The notes below the pieces were generated by a model. That model was not told the origin of the DNA. It was given only the letters and a program-made list of their open reading frames with translations, and searched no databases. DNA of 64,000 bases, from the NCBI RefSeq assembly GCF_019050325.1, contig NZ_VOMB01000010.1, positions 62,001-126,000 on the forward strand. The letters are read 5' to 3'. The stretch comes from [Mycobacterium] fortunisiensis. GTDB lineage: Bacteria; Actinomycetota; Actinomycetes; Mycobacteriales; Mycobacteriaceae. Shown here one piece after another: positions 52,035-61,231 of this stretch (within the stretch, counting starts at the first letter, position 1; every line of letters begins with the position of its first letter). The translations under genes and the position numbers were made by a program.

Positions 52035-52074
52035 AAAGCGGCGCTCACCTCTCCGGTGAGCGCCGCTTTTGTCT
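52035..52074 (+). terminator. Intrinsic terminator of the str operon
   Basis: A perfect 15-bp stem AAAGCGGCGCTCACC/GGTGAGCGCCGCTTT with loop TCTCC, followed by TGTCTTT. Confidence 0.88.
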
Positions 52075-52166
52075 TTCCGGAGTGTTCTTGCTGGGTCCGG
52101 TGTAACGGCTGTGATAGGTGAGACGATCTTCAATGCATAGGTGAGCTAGACGGGTTGGGGACGAAC

Positions 52167-53006
52167 ATGATGCGACGGATGTGGGCACTGGCGAGTGCGA
52201 CGGTGCTGGCCGGTGCGGTTCTGGGACTGGCCGCCGGCACCGCCCAGGCCGCACCCGACTGCCCGGACCTGCACTGGATCGGTGTTGCCGGCTCGGGGGA
52301 GCGGGATGATCCGAGCACCAACGCCGGCATGGGCCGGGTGGTCTACAACTCGTTGCGCGACCTGTCCGGTTGGGTGCGGCAGGACGGCCGGACCCTGACC
52401 GGCGAGGCTGTGGTCTACCCGGCGGCGCCCGTCCCCGAGGACGGTGACGTGCTGGGCTGGGCCGGATTCATGAGCAGTGTGGATGCCGGGGTGGCCGCAC
52501 TGGGCAACCAGTACGCGGCGTTCACCCGGCAGTGCCCGGACACCGAGGTGGTGCTGGCCGGCTACTCGCAGGGCGCGATGGTGGTGCACCGCAACCTGGC
52601 CGCGCTGTCAGACAGCCCCAACCTGACTGCCGCGTTGCTGGTGGCCGACGGCGACCGGTTGCCGAGCGATCCCACCGTGAACCTGGGCACGGCCACCGCG
52701 GTGCGCGGCGCGGGCAAGGGCGTCGCGCAGGACTGGCCGATCCTGTCCCACGCACCGGCGGCGCTCCCGGCGTCGGTCGGGAGCCGCACGATCAGCGTCT
52801 GCGACCGTGGCGACGCGGTCTGCGACTACGACTCGGACGCCGAAGAGGTGACCGCCACCGCGATCGCCGTGCACACCAGCTACGCGCGATCCAGCAGTGG
52901 CGGATTCCGGTGGACCTGGCCGCTGTACCAACTGCTGGGGCCCTCGCCGGTGCCGCAGCAGACCTTGCCGGTGGATGGCTCAACGGGCGGTGTCATTCAC
53001 TCCTGA
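52167..53006 (+). CDS. Secreted cutinase-family esterase
   Basis: A 279-residue exported serine esterase. A signal peptide (hydrophobic core WALASATVLAGAVLGLAAG, cleavage near TAQA-A) is followed by the cutinase fold. The nucleophile is S134 in GYSQG, the acid lies in CDRGDAVCD and the histidine in AIAVHTSY; two cysteine pairs are likely disulfides. Mycobacterial cutinase-like proteins hydrolyse lipid esters in the envelope or medium rather than cutin. ATG at 52167 is chosen over the upstream TTG because GGGGA lies before it. Substrate unknown. Confidence 0.86.
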   Translation: MMRRMWALASATVLAGAVLGLAAGTAQAAPDCPDLHWIGVAGSGERDDPSTNAGMGRVVYNSLRDLSGWVRQDGRTLTGEAVVYPAAPVPEDGDVLGWAGFMSSVDAGVAALGNQYAAFTRQCPDTEVVLAGYSQGAMVVHRNLAALSDSPNLTAALLVADGDRLPSDPTVNLGTATAVRGAGKGVAQDWPILSHAPAALPASVGSRTISVCDRGDAVCDYDSDAEEVTATAIAVHTSYARSSSGGFRWTWPLYQLLGPSPVPQQTLPVDGSTGGVIHS

Positions 53007-53060
53007 CCCGGGTGGTCCCGAGCGCTAATCTGGTGCGGTCATTCCGACGACGGGAGCGCG

Positions 53061-53894
53061 ATGTCCACATTCTGGCGGTACCTGCGCATCCAGGCGTTCG
53101 TTCTGCTCTGCGGCATCGTCGGCCCGATCTTTTTGACCGTCTACTTCGTCAGCGGCAGCGATCCGATGATGCAATGGATGCTCTGGGTCGGTCTGCTGAT
53201 CACCGTCGTCGACATCGTGATCGCGGTGGTGATCACCGCCATCGGGTCGAGATCGGCGGCGCGGACCCAGAGGCTCGAGCAGGTTGGTGTGCTGGCGTTG
53301 GCGCAGGTGGTCGGTATCCATGAGACCGGTACCCGGGTGAACGAGCAGCCCCTGGTGAAGTTGGACCTGCAGATCTCCGGGCCCGGGATCGCGCCGTTCG
53401 CCACCCAGGATCGGGTGCTCGCCTCGGTGTCACGGTTGCCGATGATCACCAACCGCACACTGGTCGCGCTGGTGGATCCGAGCACCAGCGAGTACCAGAT
53501 CGATTGGGCGAGAAGCGGCCTCGTCAGCGGTCTGATGCCGGCGACGTTCACGCTGGCCGAGGAGAACAAAACCTACGACCTGACCGGTCAGCCCGGTCCG
53601 CTGCTGGAGATCCTGCAGATCCTCAAGGCGCACGGCATCGGGGTCGACAGCATGGTCGACCTGCGGGCCAATCCTGCCGCCCGCGAACAGGTTCAGGCGG
53701 TGGTGCGACGTGCCGCAGCGCAGCAGACCCCGACCCCGGCGCCCGCCGCTCCGGCGTCGTCCGCGCCGTTTCTGGCGCCTCCGGCCCCGTCGACCGCGCA
53801 GCGACTCCAAGAGCTGGAGACCCTTCGCGCCACCGGTGCGGTCAGCGAGGACGAGTACACCGCGAAGCGGCAGCAGATCATCGCCGACCTGTGA
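53061..53894 (+). CDS. Membrane protein with C-terminal SHOCT domain
   Basis: A 277-residue protein. Two membrane helices at about 9-30 and 40-62 are followed by a soluble domain of about 140 residues of unknown fold (RTQRLEQVGVLALAQVVGIH start), an Ala/Pro-rich linker and a terminal SHOCT motif (LETLRATGAVSEDEYTAKR). SHOCT elements promote oligomerisation. The genomic position matches Rv0686. A TAATCT box lies at 53026-53031 and GGGAG precedes the ATG. Confidence 0.78.
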   Translation: MSTFWRYLRIQAFVLLCGIVGPIFLTVYFVSGSDPMMQWMLWVGLLITVVDIVIAVVITAIGSRSAARTQRLEQVGVLALAQVVGIHETGTRVNEQPLVKLDLQISGPGIAPFATQDRVLASVSRLPMITNRTLVALVDPSTSEYQIDWARSGLVSGLMPATFTLAEENKTYDLTGQPGPLLEILQILKAHGIGVDSMVDLRANPAAREQVQAVVRRAAAQQTPTPAPAAPASSAPFLAPPAPSTAQRLQELETLRATGAVSEDEYTAKRQQIIADL

Positions 53895-53906
53895 GGATCC
53901 CACTGA

Positions 53907-54830
<924 letters not shown>

Positions 54831-54847
54831 GTTCCCGGCTCGCGGGG

Positions 54848-55729
54848 TCAGCCCGGCAGCACCAGCACCGGAACCGGGCTGTGCCGCAGGATCTTTGATC
54901 CGTGTGAGCCCAGAAACACCCGGGCCGCCGCGCCGCCGGGCGAGGTACCGATGGCCAGGATCTCGCCCTCGAGCCAGTCGGTGGCATCGAGCGCTTCACT
55001 CCAGTCGTTGCCGGTGACGACCTGTTGTTCCACGTCGTCGCCGACGACGCCGTCTGCCTTCAATCGGGCCAGTGCCCGCCGGGCCTGCTTCACCCATTCG
55101 CCGAGGACCGCGTCCTCGGCGTGCAGCCCGACCGTGGGCGGGTACATGTTGCGCCCGCGTACCGCGAACGTCACCACCCGCATGGGCGTGCCGAGACGCC
55201 GGCTCAACTCGCTCACCTGCCCAACCACCGGCACCGCCTCGGGGGACCCCGGGTAGGCGCACGTGATCCGCACCAGCGCACCGGATTTCGGGCGACGATA
55301 GCCGCGCGGGCTGATCGCCAGCGGGACGGGGCAGGAATGCAAGAGCCGATCGGCGGTCGAACCCACCACCACCTGACCCAACTGTCCGTCGGCGGCCGAG
55401 CCGAGGACCAGGAGCTCGGCGTCGAGCGTGGCGACGGCTTCCAGCAGGCCACCGGGCACCGACCGGTGCGCGAATTTGTGGAAGCTGACGTCGAGGCGGT
55501 CGTCGAGGGCAGCGACGTGCGCCCGGGCCTGTTCCGCCGAGGAGGCGGCCAATTGCGCTGCGTACTGGGCATATTCGGCGTCGACGCGGGCCGGCGACGG
55601 GTTCAGCCACGGTTGTGGGACGACGGTGGCCACCGCCAGCGAGGCCTTCAGCGTCCGGGCGGCACCGACGGCGAGGTGCAGCGCCGCCGCGCCGCCCTTG
55701 CCGGCGAGGTATCCGAGGACGACGGTCAT
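54848..55729 (-). CDS. Universal stress protein, two Usp domains
   Basis: A 293-residue protein with tandem Usp domains of about 145 residues. Each shows the nucleotide-binding signature: GSAADGQLGQVVVGSTADRL in the first and GSHGSKILRHSPVPVLV in the second, and both keep the G-x2-G-x9-G-[ST] pattern, so ATP binding is expected. It overlaps the stop of the APC permease by four bases (ATGA), so it is the last gene of the ddaH operon. Rv2319c in M. tuberculosis has the same neighbours. The role in arginine metabolism is not clear. Confidence 0.88.
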   Translation of the reverse strand: MTVVLGYLAGKGGAAALHLAVGAARTLKASLAVATVVPQPWLNPSPARVDAEYAQYAAQLAASSAEQARAHVAALDDRLDVSFHKFAHRSVPGGLLEAVATLDAELLVLGSAADGQLGQVVVGSTADRLLHSCPVPLAISPRGYRRPKSGALVRITCAYPGSPEAVPVVGQVSELSRRLGTPMRVVTFAVRGRNMYPPTVGLHAEDAVLGEWVKQARRALARLKADGVVGDDVEQQVVTGNDWSEALDATDWLEGEILAIGTSPGGAAARVFLGSHGSKILRHSPVPVLVLPG

Positions 55730-57234
55730 CGGGTGTCCTCAGGGCCGGGCGTCGTCATCGCGTCATCCACACCGGCGGCCGGACCCGGGATGTATCCGTC
55801 GCCGCCGTCGTTGAGCGCGCTATGGTGCCGGCTCCACAACAGGTAGAAGGTGAGCACCACGCCGACCCAGAGCCCGAACCACAGCCAGGTGATGTTGGGC
55901 AGGCCGTAGAGCACGAACAGGCAGGCCGCCACCGAAAGGACCGGGGTCACCGGGTAGCCGGGAACCTTGAACGCGCGGGGCAGGTCCGGTTGCCGGACCC
56001 GCAGGATGATCACCCCGACGGACACCACGATGAACGCGATGAGGGTGCCGATCGAGACGAGGTCCCACAGATAGTCCAGCGGCACGAGCCCGGCCAGGGC
56101 GCCGGTGATCGCGCCGACCACGACGGTGTTGTTCACCGGAGTCATGGTGCGCGGGTTGACCTTTGCGAACATCGCGGGCAGGAGTCCGTCGCGGCCCATG
56201 GCGAACAGGATGCGGGTTTGGCCGTACATCACCACCAGCGTCACCGAGAAGATCGAAATCACCGCGCCCACCGCCAGAATGGTGCTGGCCCAGGTCTGGC
56301 CGTGCAGGATGTTGGTGAGCATCACCGACAGACCGGCCTCCGACTGTGCGTCGGAGCCGAACTCGTCGGCGGATTGGGTGCCCAGGCCGGCGAAGGCGAC
56401 CAGGATGTAGACGCTGGTCACCACTGCCAGTGCCCCGAGGATGGCCCTCGGCATGGTTTTCTGAGGGTCCTTCACCTCGTCGCCGGCGGTGGACACCGCG
56501 TCCAGACCGATGAAGGTGAAGAAGATGGTGCTGGCGGCCGCGGTGATCCCGGTGAACCCCTTGTCCCAGAACCCGGCGAAGTGGTCGGTGGTGAAGGCGG
56601 TGAACGCGACGGCCACGAACATGCCGAGCACGCACAGCTTCAGGATGACCATCACGGTGTTGACCGTCGCGGATTCGCTGGCGCCGCGGATCAGCAGCAG
56701 GGCGCACATGAGGATCAGGACGGTCGCGGGCAGGTTGATCACGCCGGGGTTCTCGCCCCACGGGGCCGCCGACAACGCGTGCGGCAGGCGCCAGTCGAAG
56801 AGGTTTTGCAGCAGTTGGTTGAGGTATCCGCTCCAGCCGACCGCGGTGGCCGATGTCGAGACGCCGTACTCGAGGAGCAAGCACCCCGCGACGCCCATCG
56901 CGACGAACTCGCCCATGGTGGTGTAGGCGTAGGAATAGGTGGAGCCGGAAACCGGTACGGCCGCCGCCATTTCCGCATAGCAGATCGCCGACATCCCGGC
57001 GGCGATGCCGGCCACCACGAACGACACCAGCACCGCGGGCCCGGCTTTGGGCACCGCCTGCTGCAGCACGATGAAGATTCCGGTACCGACGGTGGCCCCG
57101 ACGCCGAACATGGTCAGCTGGAATGTGCCGAGGCTGCGCCGCAGGTGGTCGGACGCCCCATGGGCGACCGGCGCGCCGATTACCGGGCGGCGTCGCAACA
57201 TCTGACCGGGAAGGTTGTTGGCTCGGGCGGGCAT
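55726..57234 (-). CDS. APC-superfamily amino acid permease (RocE-like)
   Basis: A 502-residue membrane transporter with about 12 helices. The APC signature GVGATVGTGIFIVLQQAVPK with its unwound helix 1 and AEMAAAVPVSGSTYSYAY are present; residues EYGVSTSATAVGW belong to a cationic amino acid transporter pattern. ATG at 57234 follows AAGGAGG. It lies 27 bp downstream of rocD and overlaps the Usp gene. Operon context with ornithine aminotransferase and DDAH indicates uptake of arginine, ornithine or methylated arginine. Rv2320c is annotated rocE in the same cluster. Confidence 0.9.
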   Translation of the reverse strand: MPARANNLPGQMLRRRPVIGAPVAHGASDHLRRSLGTFQLTMFGVGATVGTGIFIVLQQAVPKAGPAVLVSFVVAGIAAGMSAICYAEMAAAVPVSGSTYSYAYTTMGEFVAMGVAGCLLLEYGVSTSATAVGWSGYLNQLLQNLFDWRLPHALSAAPWGENPGVINLPATVLILMCALLLIRGASESATVNTVMVILKLCVLGMFVAVAFTAFTTDHFAGFWDKGFTGITAAASTIFFTFIGLDAVSTAGDEVKDPQKTMPRAILGALAVVTSVYILVAFAGLGTQSADEFGSDAQSEAGLSVMLTNILHGQTWASTILAVGAVISIFSVTLVVMYGQTRILFAMGRDGLLPAMFAKVNPRTMTPVNNTVVVGAITGALAGLVPLDYLWDLVSIGTLIAFIVVSVGVIILRVRQPDLPRAFKVPGYPVTPVLSVAACLFVLYGLPNITWLWFGLWVGVVLTFYLLWSRHHSALNDGGDGYIPGPAAGVDDAMTTPGPEDTR

Positions 57235-57261
57235 GAGGCCTCCTTGCTGCCGATCAACCGA

Positions 57262-58500
57262 TTATCGGCGCACCTCGGCCAGCGCATCGGCGAATTGGTC
57301 AACGGCCCAGTCGAGCTCGCCGGCGGTCACCACCAGGGGCGGGGCGAAACGCAAGGTCGAGCCGTGCGTGTCCTTGACCAGCACGCCACGTTCGGCCAAT
57401 GCCAGACCGAACTGTCTGCCGGTGCCCAGGGCGGGGTCGATGTCCACCCCGGCCCACAGGCCCAGCCCGCGCACGGCCCGCACTCCCTGCCTGACCAGGT
57501 CCATCAGGCGGGCATGCAGGTGGGCTCCGAGTTCGGTTGAACGCCGCTGGAATTCGCCGCGACGCAGCATATTGACCACGGTAATGCCGATGGCCGCGGC
57601 CAGGGGATTGCCGCCGAAGGTGGAGCCGTGCTCGCCGGGATGCAGCACCCCCAATACGTCCCGATCGGCCACCACCGCTGACAGCGGAACCACCCCGCCG
57701 CCCAGCGCCTTGCCGAGCAGGTAGATGTCGGGCACCACGTCCCAGTGTTCGCAGGCGAAGGTTCGTCCGGTGCGGGCCAGGCCGGACTGGATTTCGTCGG
57801 CGATCAGCAACACCCGGCTCCGGGTGCAGATTTCGCGAACCCGGGGCAGGAAATCGGCGGGCGGGACGATGATCCCGGCCTCCCCCTGGATGGGCTCGAT
57901 GAGCACCGCGGCGGTGTGGGCGTCGATGGCGTCGGCCACGGCGCGATGGTCGCCGAACGGTACCGAGCGGAAACCGGGCGTGTACGGGCCGAACCCGCGC
58001 CGGGCCGTCTCGTCGTCGGAAAAGCTGATGATCGTGGTGGTGCGGCCGTGGAAGTTGTTGTGCGCCACGACAATATTCGCGCGGTTGGCCGGTACGCCCT
58101 TGACGTCGGCGCTCCACTTGCGGGCCACTTTGATGCCGCTCTCCACGGCTTCGGCACCGGTGTTCATCGGCAACACCATGTCCTTGTCGCACAATTCGGC
58201 CAACGCCTGGGCGAACGGGCCCAGCCGGTCGGCGTGGAAGGCCCGGCTCACCAGGGTCAGCCGGTCCAGCTGTGCGTGCGCGGTGGCCATGATCTCGGGG
58301 TTGCGGTGCCCGAAGTTCACTGCCGAATATGCGGCCAGACAGTCCAGATACCGGCGGCCGGTCACGTCGGTGATCCAGGCGCCCTCGGCGTCGGCGGCCA
58401 CCACCGGCAGGGGCGCGTAGTTGTGGGCGAGGTAGCGATCGTCCAGCGCGATCGCCGATTCCGGGGTGACGTGGTTTCCCACCCGCTCCAGGGCGGTCAT
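57262..58500 (-). CDS. rocD: Ornithine aminotransferase
   Basis: A 412-residue class III PLP aminotransferase that converts ornithine to glutamate semialdehyde. The PLP-binding lysine is K264 (YLLGKALGGG), D235 is in LLIADEIQSG, and the substrate region has NTGAEAVESGIKVARKW and FHGRTTT. The reading frame is continuous; in M. tuberculosis the gene is split as rocD1/rocD2. ATG at 58500 overlaps the ddaH stop (ATGA). Product glutamate semialdehyde would enter glutamate through the RocA/PutA-type enzyme, which is not in the window. Confidence 0.93.
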   Translation of the reverse strand: MTALERVGNHVTPESAIALDDRYLAHNYAPLPVVAADAEGAWITDVTGRRYLDCLAAYSAVNFGHRNPEIMATAHAQLDRLTLVSRAFHADRLGPFAQALAELCDKDMVLPMNTGAEAVESGIKVARKWSADVKGVPANRANIVVAHNNFHGRTTTIISFSDDETARRGFGPYTPGFRSVPFGDHRAVADAIDAHTAAVLIEPIQGEAGIIVPPADFLPRVREICTRSRVLLIADEIQSGLARTGRTFACEHWDVVPDIYLLGKALGGGVVPLSAVVADRDVLGVLHPGEHGSTFGGNPLAAAIGITVVNMLRRGEFQRRSTELGAHLHARLMDLVRQGVRAVRGLGLWAGVDIDPALGTGRQFGLALAERGVLVKDTHGSTLRFAPPLVVTAGELDWAVDQFADALAEVRR

Positions 58501-59339
58501 GGGTGCAGCTCCAGGGTGCAGCATTTGACCGATCCGCCACCTTTGAGCAGTTCGGAGAGGTCGACGCCGATCGGTTCGAAGCCGGCCTGGCGGAGTTGGG
58601 CGGCGAAGCCGGTGGCGGCCGCGGGCAGCACCACGTTGCGGTTGTCGGACACCACGTTGAGGCCGAGGACGTAGGTGTCGGCCGAGCTCACCTCGATGGC
58701 GGCGGGAAACAGTTCGGTGATGCGCTGCTGCGCCTCGGCGCTGAAGGCCGGGGGATAGTAGGCGATCGTCGAGTCGTCGAGCACGGCCAGCGCGGTGTCG
58801 AGGTGGTAGAACCGTGGGTCGACGAGTTCCAGGCTGGTCACGGTCCGGCCGGTCAGTGCCGCGATCTCGGCGTGGGCACGGCGGTCGGTGCGAAAGCCAT
58901 GGCCGGCCAACAGATGTGACCCGACCAGTAGCAGGTCGCCCTGGCCTTCGTTGACGTATTGGGTGCGCAGCGGACGGTAACCGAGGCCGGTCATCCACTC
59001 GGCGTACGCGTCGGCCTCGCCGGCGCGCTGCGGATAGGCGAACCGGGCCACCACCGCGGTGTCGCCGATGAGGAAGCCGCCGTTGGCGGCGTACACCATG
59101 TCGGGCAGGCCGGGGCGGGGCGCCACCAGCTCTACGGTGTGCCCGAGGTCGGCGTAGACCTGGCGCAGGGTCTCCCACTGGCTGCGGGCCAGCGTGGGGT
59201 CGACGGGGGTGCTGATGTCCATCCATGGGTTGATGACGTATTCGACGGTGAAGTACTGCGGTGCGGTCATGGCGTAGCGGCGGGTGCGCGCTGTCCGTTG
59301 GTGCGTGATCGTGGGCATGACTTCGTCGGAAATAGTCAT
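58497..59339 (-). CDS. Dimethylarginine dimethylaminohydrolase / amidinotransferase-fold enzyme
   Basis: A 280-residue guanidine-modifying enzyme of the DDAH/arginine-deiminase fold. The catalytic cysteine is C273 in SVKCCTLEL near the C-terminus and a catalytic histidine lies in RFYHLDTAL; a second acidic/Asn region is VSDNRNVVLPA. DDAH forms citrulline from methylated arginine; related enzymes act as arginine dihydrolase, producing ornithine, which would feed RocD next door. ATG at 59339 is six bases after a TATCGT box, hence leaderless, and is preferred to the ATG at 59360. It corresponds to Rv2323c. Reaction type is the main uncertainty. Confidence 0.85.
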   Translation of the reverse strand: MTISDEVMPTITHQRTARTRRYAMTAPQYFTVEYVINPWMDISTPVDPTLARSQWETLRQVYADLGHTVELVAPRPGLPDMVYAANGGFLIGDTAVVARFAYPQRAGEADAYAEWMTGLGYRPLRTQYVNEGQGDLLLVGSHLLAGHGFRTDRRAHAEIAALTGRTVTSLELVDPRFYHLDTALAVLDDSTIAYYPPAFSAEAQQRITELFPAAIEVSSADTYVLGLNVVSDNRNVVLPAAATGFAAQLRQAGFEPIGVDLSELLKGGGSVKCCTLELHP

Positions 59340-59345
59340 GAATCG

Positions 59346-59351
59346 ACGATA
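59346..59351 (-). promoter_or_regulatory. -10 box, leaderless ddaH operon
   Basis: TATCGT on the minus strand, six bases before ATG 59339. Confidence 0.5.
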
Positions 59352-59364
59352 AGAAGCCATTCTG

Positions 59365-59442
59365 GCGCAATCAATCGTTACCCGTTGCGTACCAGCTGGG
59401 CATATGTTGCGTAGATTATGCGAGTGCGACGTTTTATTGCGT
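59365..59442. promoter_or_regulatory. Lrp-type operator array between ddaH and the Lrp gene
   Basis: TTGCGT occurs at 59385-59390, 59407-59412 and 59437-59442 with GCGCAAT (inverted) at 59365-59371; the first two are part of GTTGCGTA repeats 22 bp apart, about two helical turns, which suits an Lrp octamer. Confidence 0.6.
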
Positions 59443-59452
59443 GGAGGTGATC

Positions 59453-59899
59453 GTGGAGCGACTGGACGACACCGATGAACGGATCCTGGCCGAGCTCACC
59501 GAGCACGCCCGGGCGACGTTCGCCGAGATCGGGCAGCGGGTGAATCTGTCGGCGCCCGCGGTCAAGCGCCGGGTGGACCGCATGGTCGCCGACGGGGTGA
59601 TCCGCGGTTTCACCACCGTCATCGACCGCAATGTGCTCGGCTGGCACACCGAGGCCTACGTGCAGGTGTTCTGTCAGGGCACGATCGCCCCAGATCAGTT
59701 GCGCGCGGCCTGGATCGACATTCCCGAGGTGGTCAGTGCGGCCACCGTGACGGGCACCGCCGACGCCATCCTGCATGTGTTGGCCCGCGATATGCGTCAC
59801 CTCGAAGAGGCCCTGGAACGCATCCGCGCGACCGCCCGCATCGAGCGCAGCGAGAGCATCGTGGTGTTGTCCAACATCATCGAACGGGGCCGGCCGTGA
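59453..59899 (+). CDS. Lrp/AsnC-family regulator of the ddaH operon
   Basis: A 148-residue regulator. The N-terminal helix-turn-helix (LDDTDERILAELTEHAR; FAEIGQRVNLSAPAVKRRVD) is followed by the RAM ligand-binding domain (EVVSAATVTGTADAILHVLARD). GTG at 59453 is selected from three clustered GTGs because GGAGG lies five bases upstream. It is divergent from the arginine operon, with repeated TTGCGT elements between; Rv2324 has the same setting. The effector is presumably arginine, ornithine or a related amino acid. Confidence 0.9.
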   Translation: MERLDDTDERILAELTEHARATFAEIGQRVNLSAPAVKRRVDRMVADGVIRGFTTVIDRNVLGWHTEAYVQVFCQGTIAPDQLRAAWIDIPEVVSAATVTGTADAILHVLARDMRHLEEALERIRATARIERSESIVVLSNIIERGRP

Positions 59900-59982
59900 G
59901 GCCGGCCTGTGACCGACGCCGGTGGCGTGCGCAAACGTAGGGTGGCGCACAACGCTTGACCGCCATCGTGTAAAAACCCCAC

Positions 59983-61170
59983 GTGACTACTTCAACGGGA
60001 TCAGCAGCGGGCATCGTCATCGTCGGTGGCGGGCTGGCGGCGGCCCGCACGGCGGAACAGCTGCGGCGTTCGGAGTACACCGGGCCCGTCACCATCGTCA
60101 GCGACGAAGATCATCTGCCCTACGACCGGCCTCCGCTGTCCAAGGAAGTGCTGCGCGCCGAGACCGATGACGTCACGCTCAAGCCCGCGGAGTTCTACGC
60201 CGAGAACGACATCACGCTGCGGCTCGGATCTGCCGCGCAATCGGTGGACACCGCGGCCAAGACGCTGAAGCTGGCCGACGGCAGCGAGGTGGGCTACGAC
60301 GAGCTCATCATCGCCACCGGGCTGGTTCCCAAGCGCATCCGGTCGTTCGGCGATCTGCCCGGCATCCACGTGCTGCGGTCGTACGACGAGAGCATGGCCC
60401 TGCGCGAGCATGCCGGGAAGGCTCAGCGCGCCGTGGTGGTCGGGGCCGGCTTCATCGGCTGTGAGGTGGCGGCGAGCCTGCGCAAGCTGGGCGTCGAGGT
60501 GGTGCTCGTCGAGCCGCAGCCGACGCCGCTGGCCTCGGTGCTCGGTGAGCAGATCGGCGCGTTGGTGACCCGGCTGCATCAGGCCGAAGGGGTCGACGTG
60601 CGCTGCGGTGTCGGGGTCAGCGAGGTGCGCGGTGCCGAGCGCGTCGAGCAGGTCCTGCTCGGTGACGGCACCGAACTCGACGCCGATCTGGTGGTGGTCG
60701 GTATCGGCTCGCACCCGGCCGTCGACTGGCTCGAAGGCAGCGGGATCGAGCTCGACAACGGCGTGGTGTGCGACGAGCTCGGCCGGGCCAGCGCCCCGAA
60801 CGTGTGGGCCATCGGCGATGTCGCGTCGTGGCGGGATCACGTGGGTGGTCAAGTGCGGGTTGAGCATTGGAGCAACGTGGCCGACCAGGCCCGGGCCATG
60901 GTGCCGGCGATGCTGGGCCAGGAGGCCTCGCCCGTGGTGTCGGTGCCGTACTTCTGGAGCGATCAGTACGACGTCAAGATCCAGTGCCTGGGCGAGCCCG
61001 AGGCCGACGATGTGGTGCACGTCGTGGAAGACGACGGCCGGAAGTTCCTGGCCTTCTACGAGCGCGACGGTGTCGTGGTCGGCGTGGTCGGCGGCGGGAT
61101 GCCCGGCAAGGTGATGAAGGCCCGCGGCAAGATCGCCGCCGGTGCTCCGATCGCCGACGTCCTGGGCTGA
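59983..61170 (+). CDS. Ferredoxin reductase-like FAD/NAD oxidoreductase
   Basis: A 395-residue flavoprotein of the ferredoxin/rubredoxin reductase group. The FAD dinucleotide fold is IVIVGGGLAAARTAEQLR, the NAD fold is VVVGAGFIGCEVAASLRK, and the second FAD motif is VWAIGDVASW. The C-terminal reductase domain is complete. GTG at 59983 follows a weak TAAAAA box. It corresponds to Rv0688, which in M. tuberculosis lies near the mycofactocin genes. Its electron acceptor, a ferredoxin or P450 partner, is not in the window. Confidence 0.9.
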   Translation: MTTSTGSAAGIVIVGGGLAAARTAEQLRRSEYTGPVTIVSDEDHLPYDRPPLSKEVLRAETDDVTLKPAEFYAENDITLRLGSAAQSVDTAAKTLKLADGSEVGYDELIIATGLVPKRIRSFGDLPGIHVLRSYDESMALREHAGKAQRAVVVGAGFIGCEVAASLRKLGVEVVLVEPQPTPLASVLGEQIGALVTRLHQAEGVDVRCGVGVSEVRGAERVEQVLLGDGTELDADLVVVGIGSHPAVDWLEGSGIELDNGVVCDELGRASAPNVWAIGDVASWRDHVGGQVRVEHWSNVADQARAMVPAMLGQEASPVVSVPYFWSDQYDVKIQCLGEPEADDVVHVVEDDGRKFLAFYERDGVVVGVVGGGMPGKVMKARGKIAAGAPIADVLG

Positions 61171-61177
61171 CTTTCCT

Positions 61178-61230
61178 GCGATTTGTGCACGTTCAGCGGC
61201 GCTCACCGCCGGTGGATGTGCACAAATCGC
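61178..61230. repeat. 53-bp inverted repeat between convergent genes
   Basis: Perfect 13-bp arms GCGATTTGTGCAC (61178-61190) and GTGCACAAATCGC (61218-61230), with inner CGGCG/CCGCCG elements. It starts seven bases after the reductase stop and ends on the base before the last codon of the convergent gene, so it could serve both as a terminator. It is also a candidate dispersed intergenic repeat. Confidence 0.75.
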
Positions 61231-61231
61231 T

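Noticed and set aside
58501-59370. Upstream extension of rocD
   Set aside because: It reads out of frame through ddaH; the ATGA overlap at 58497-58500 gives the proper start.
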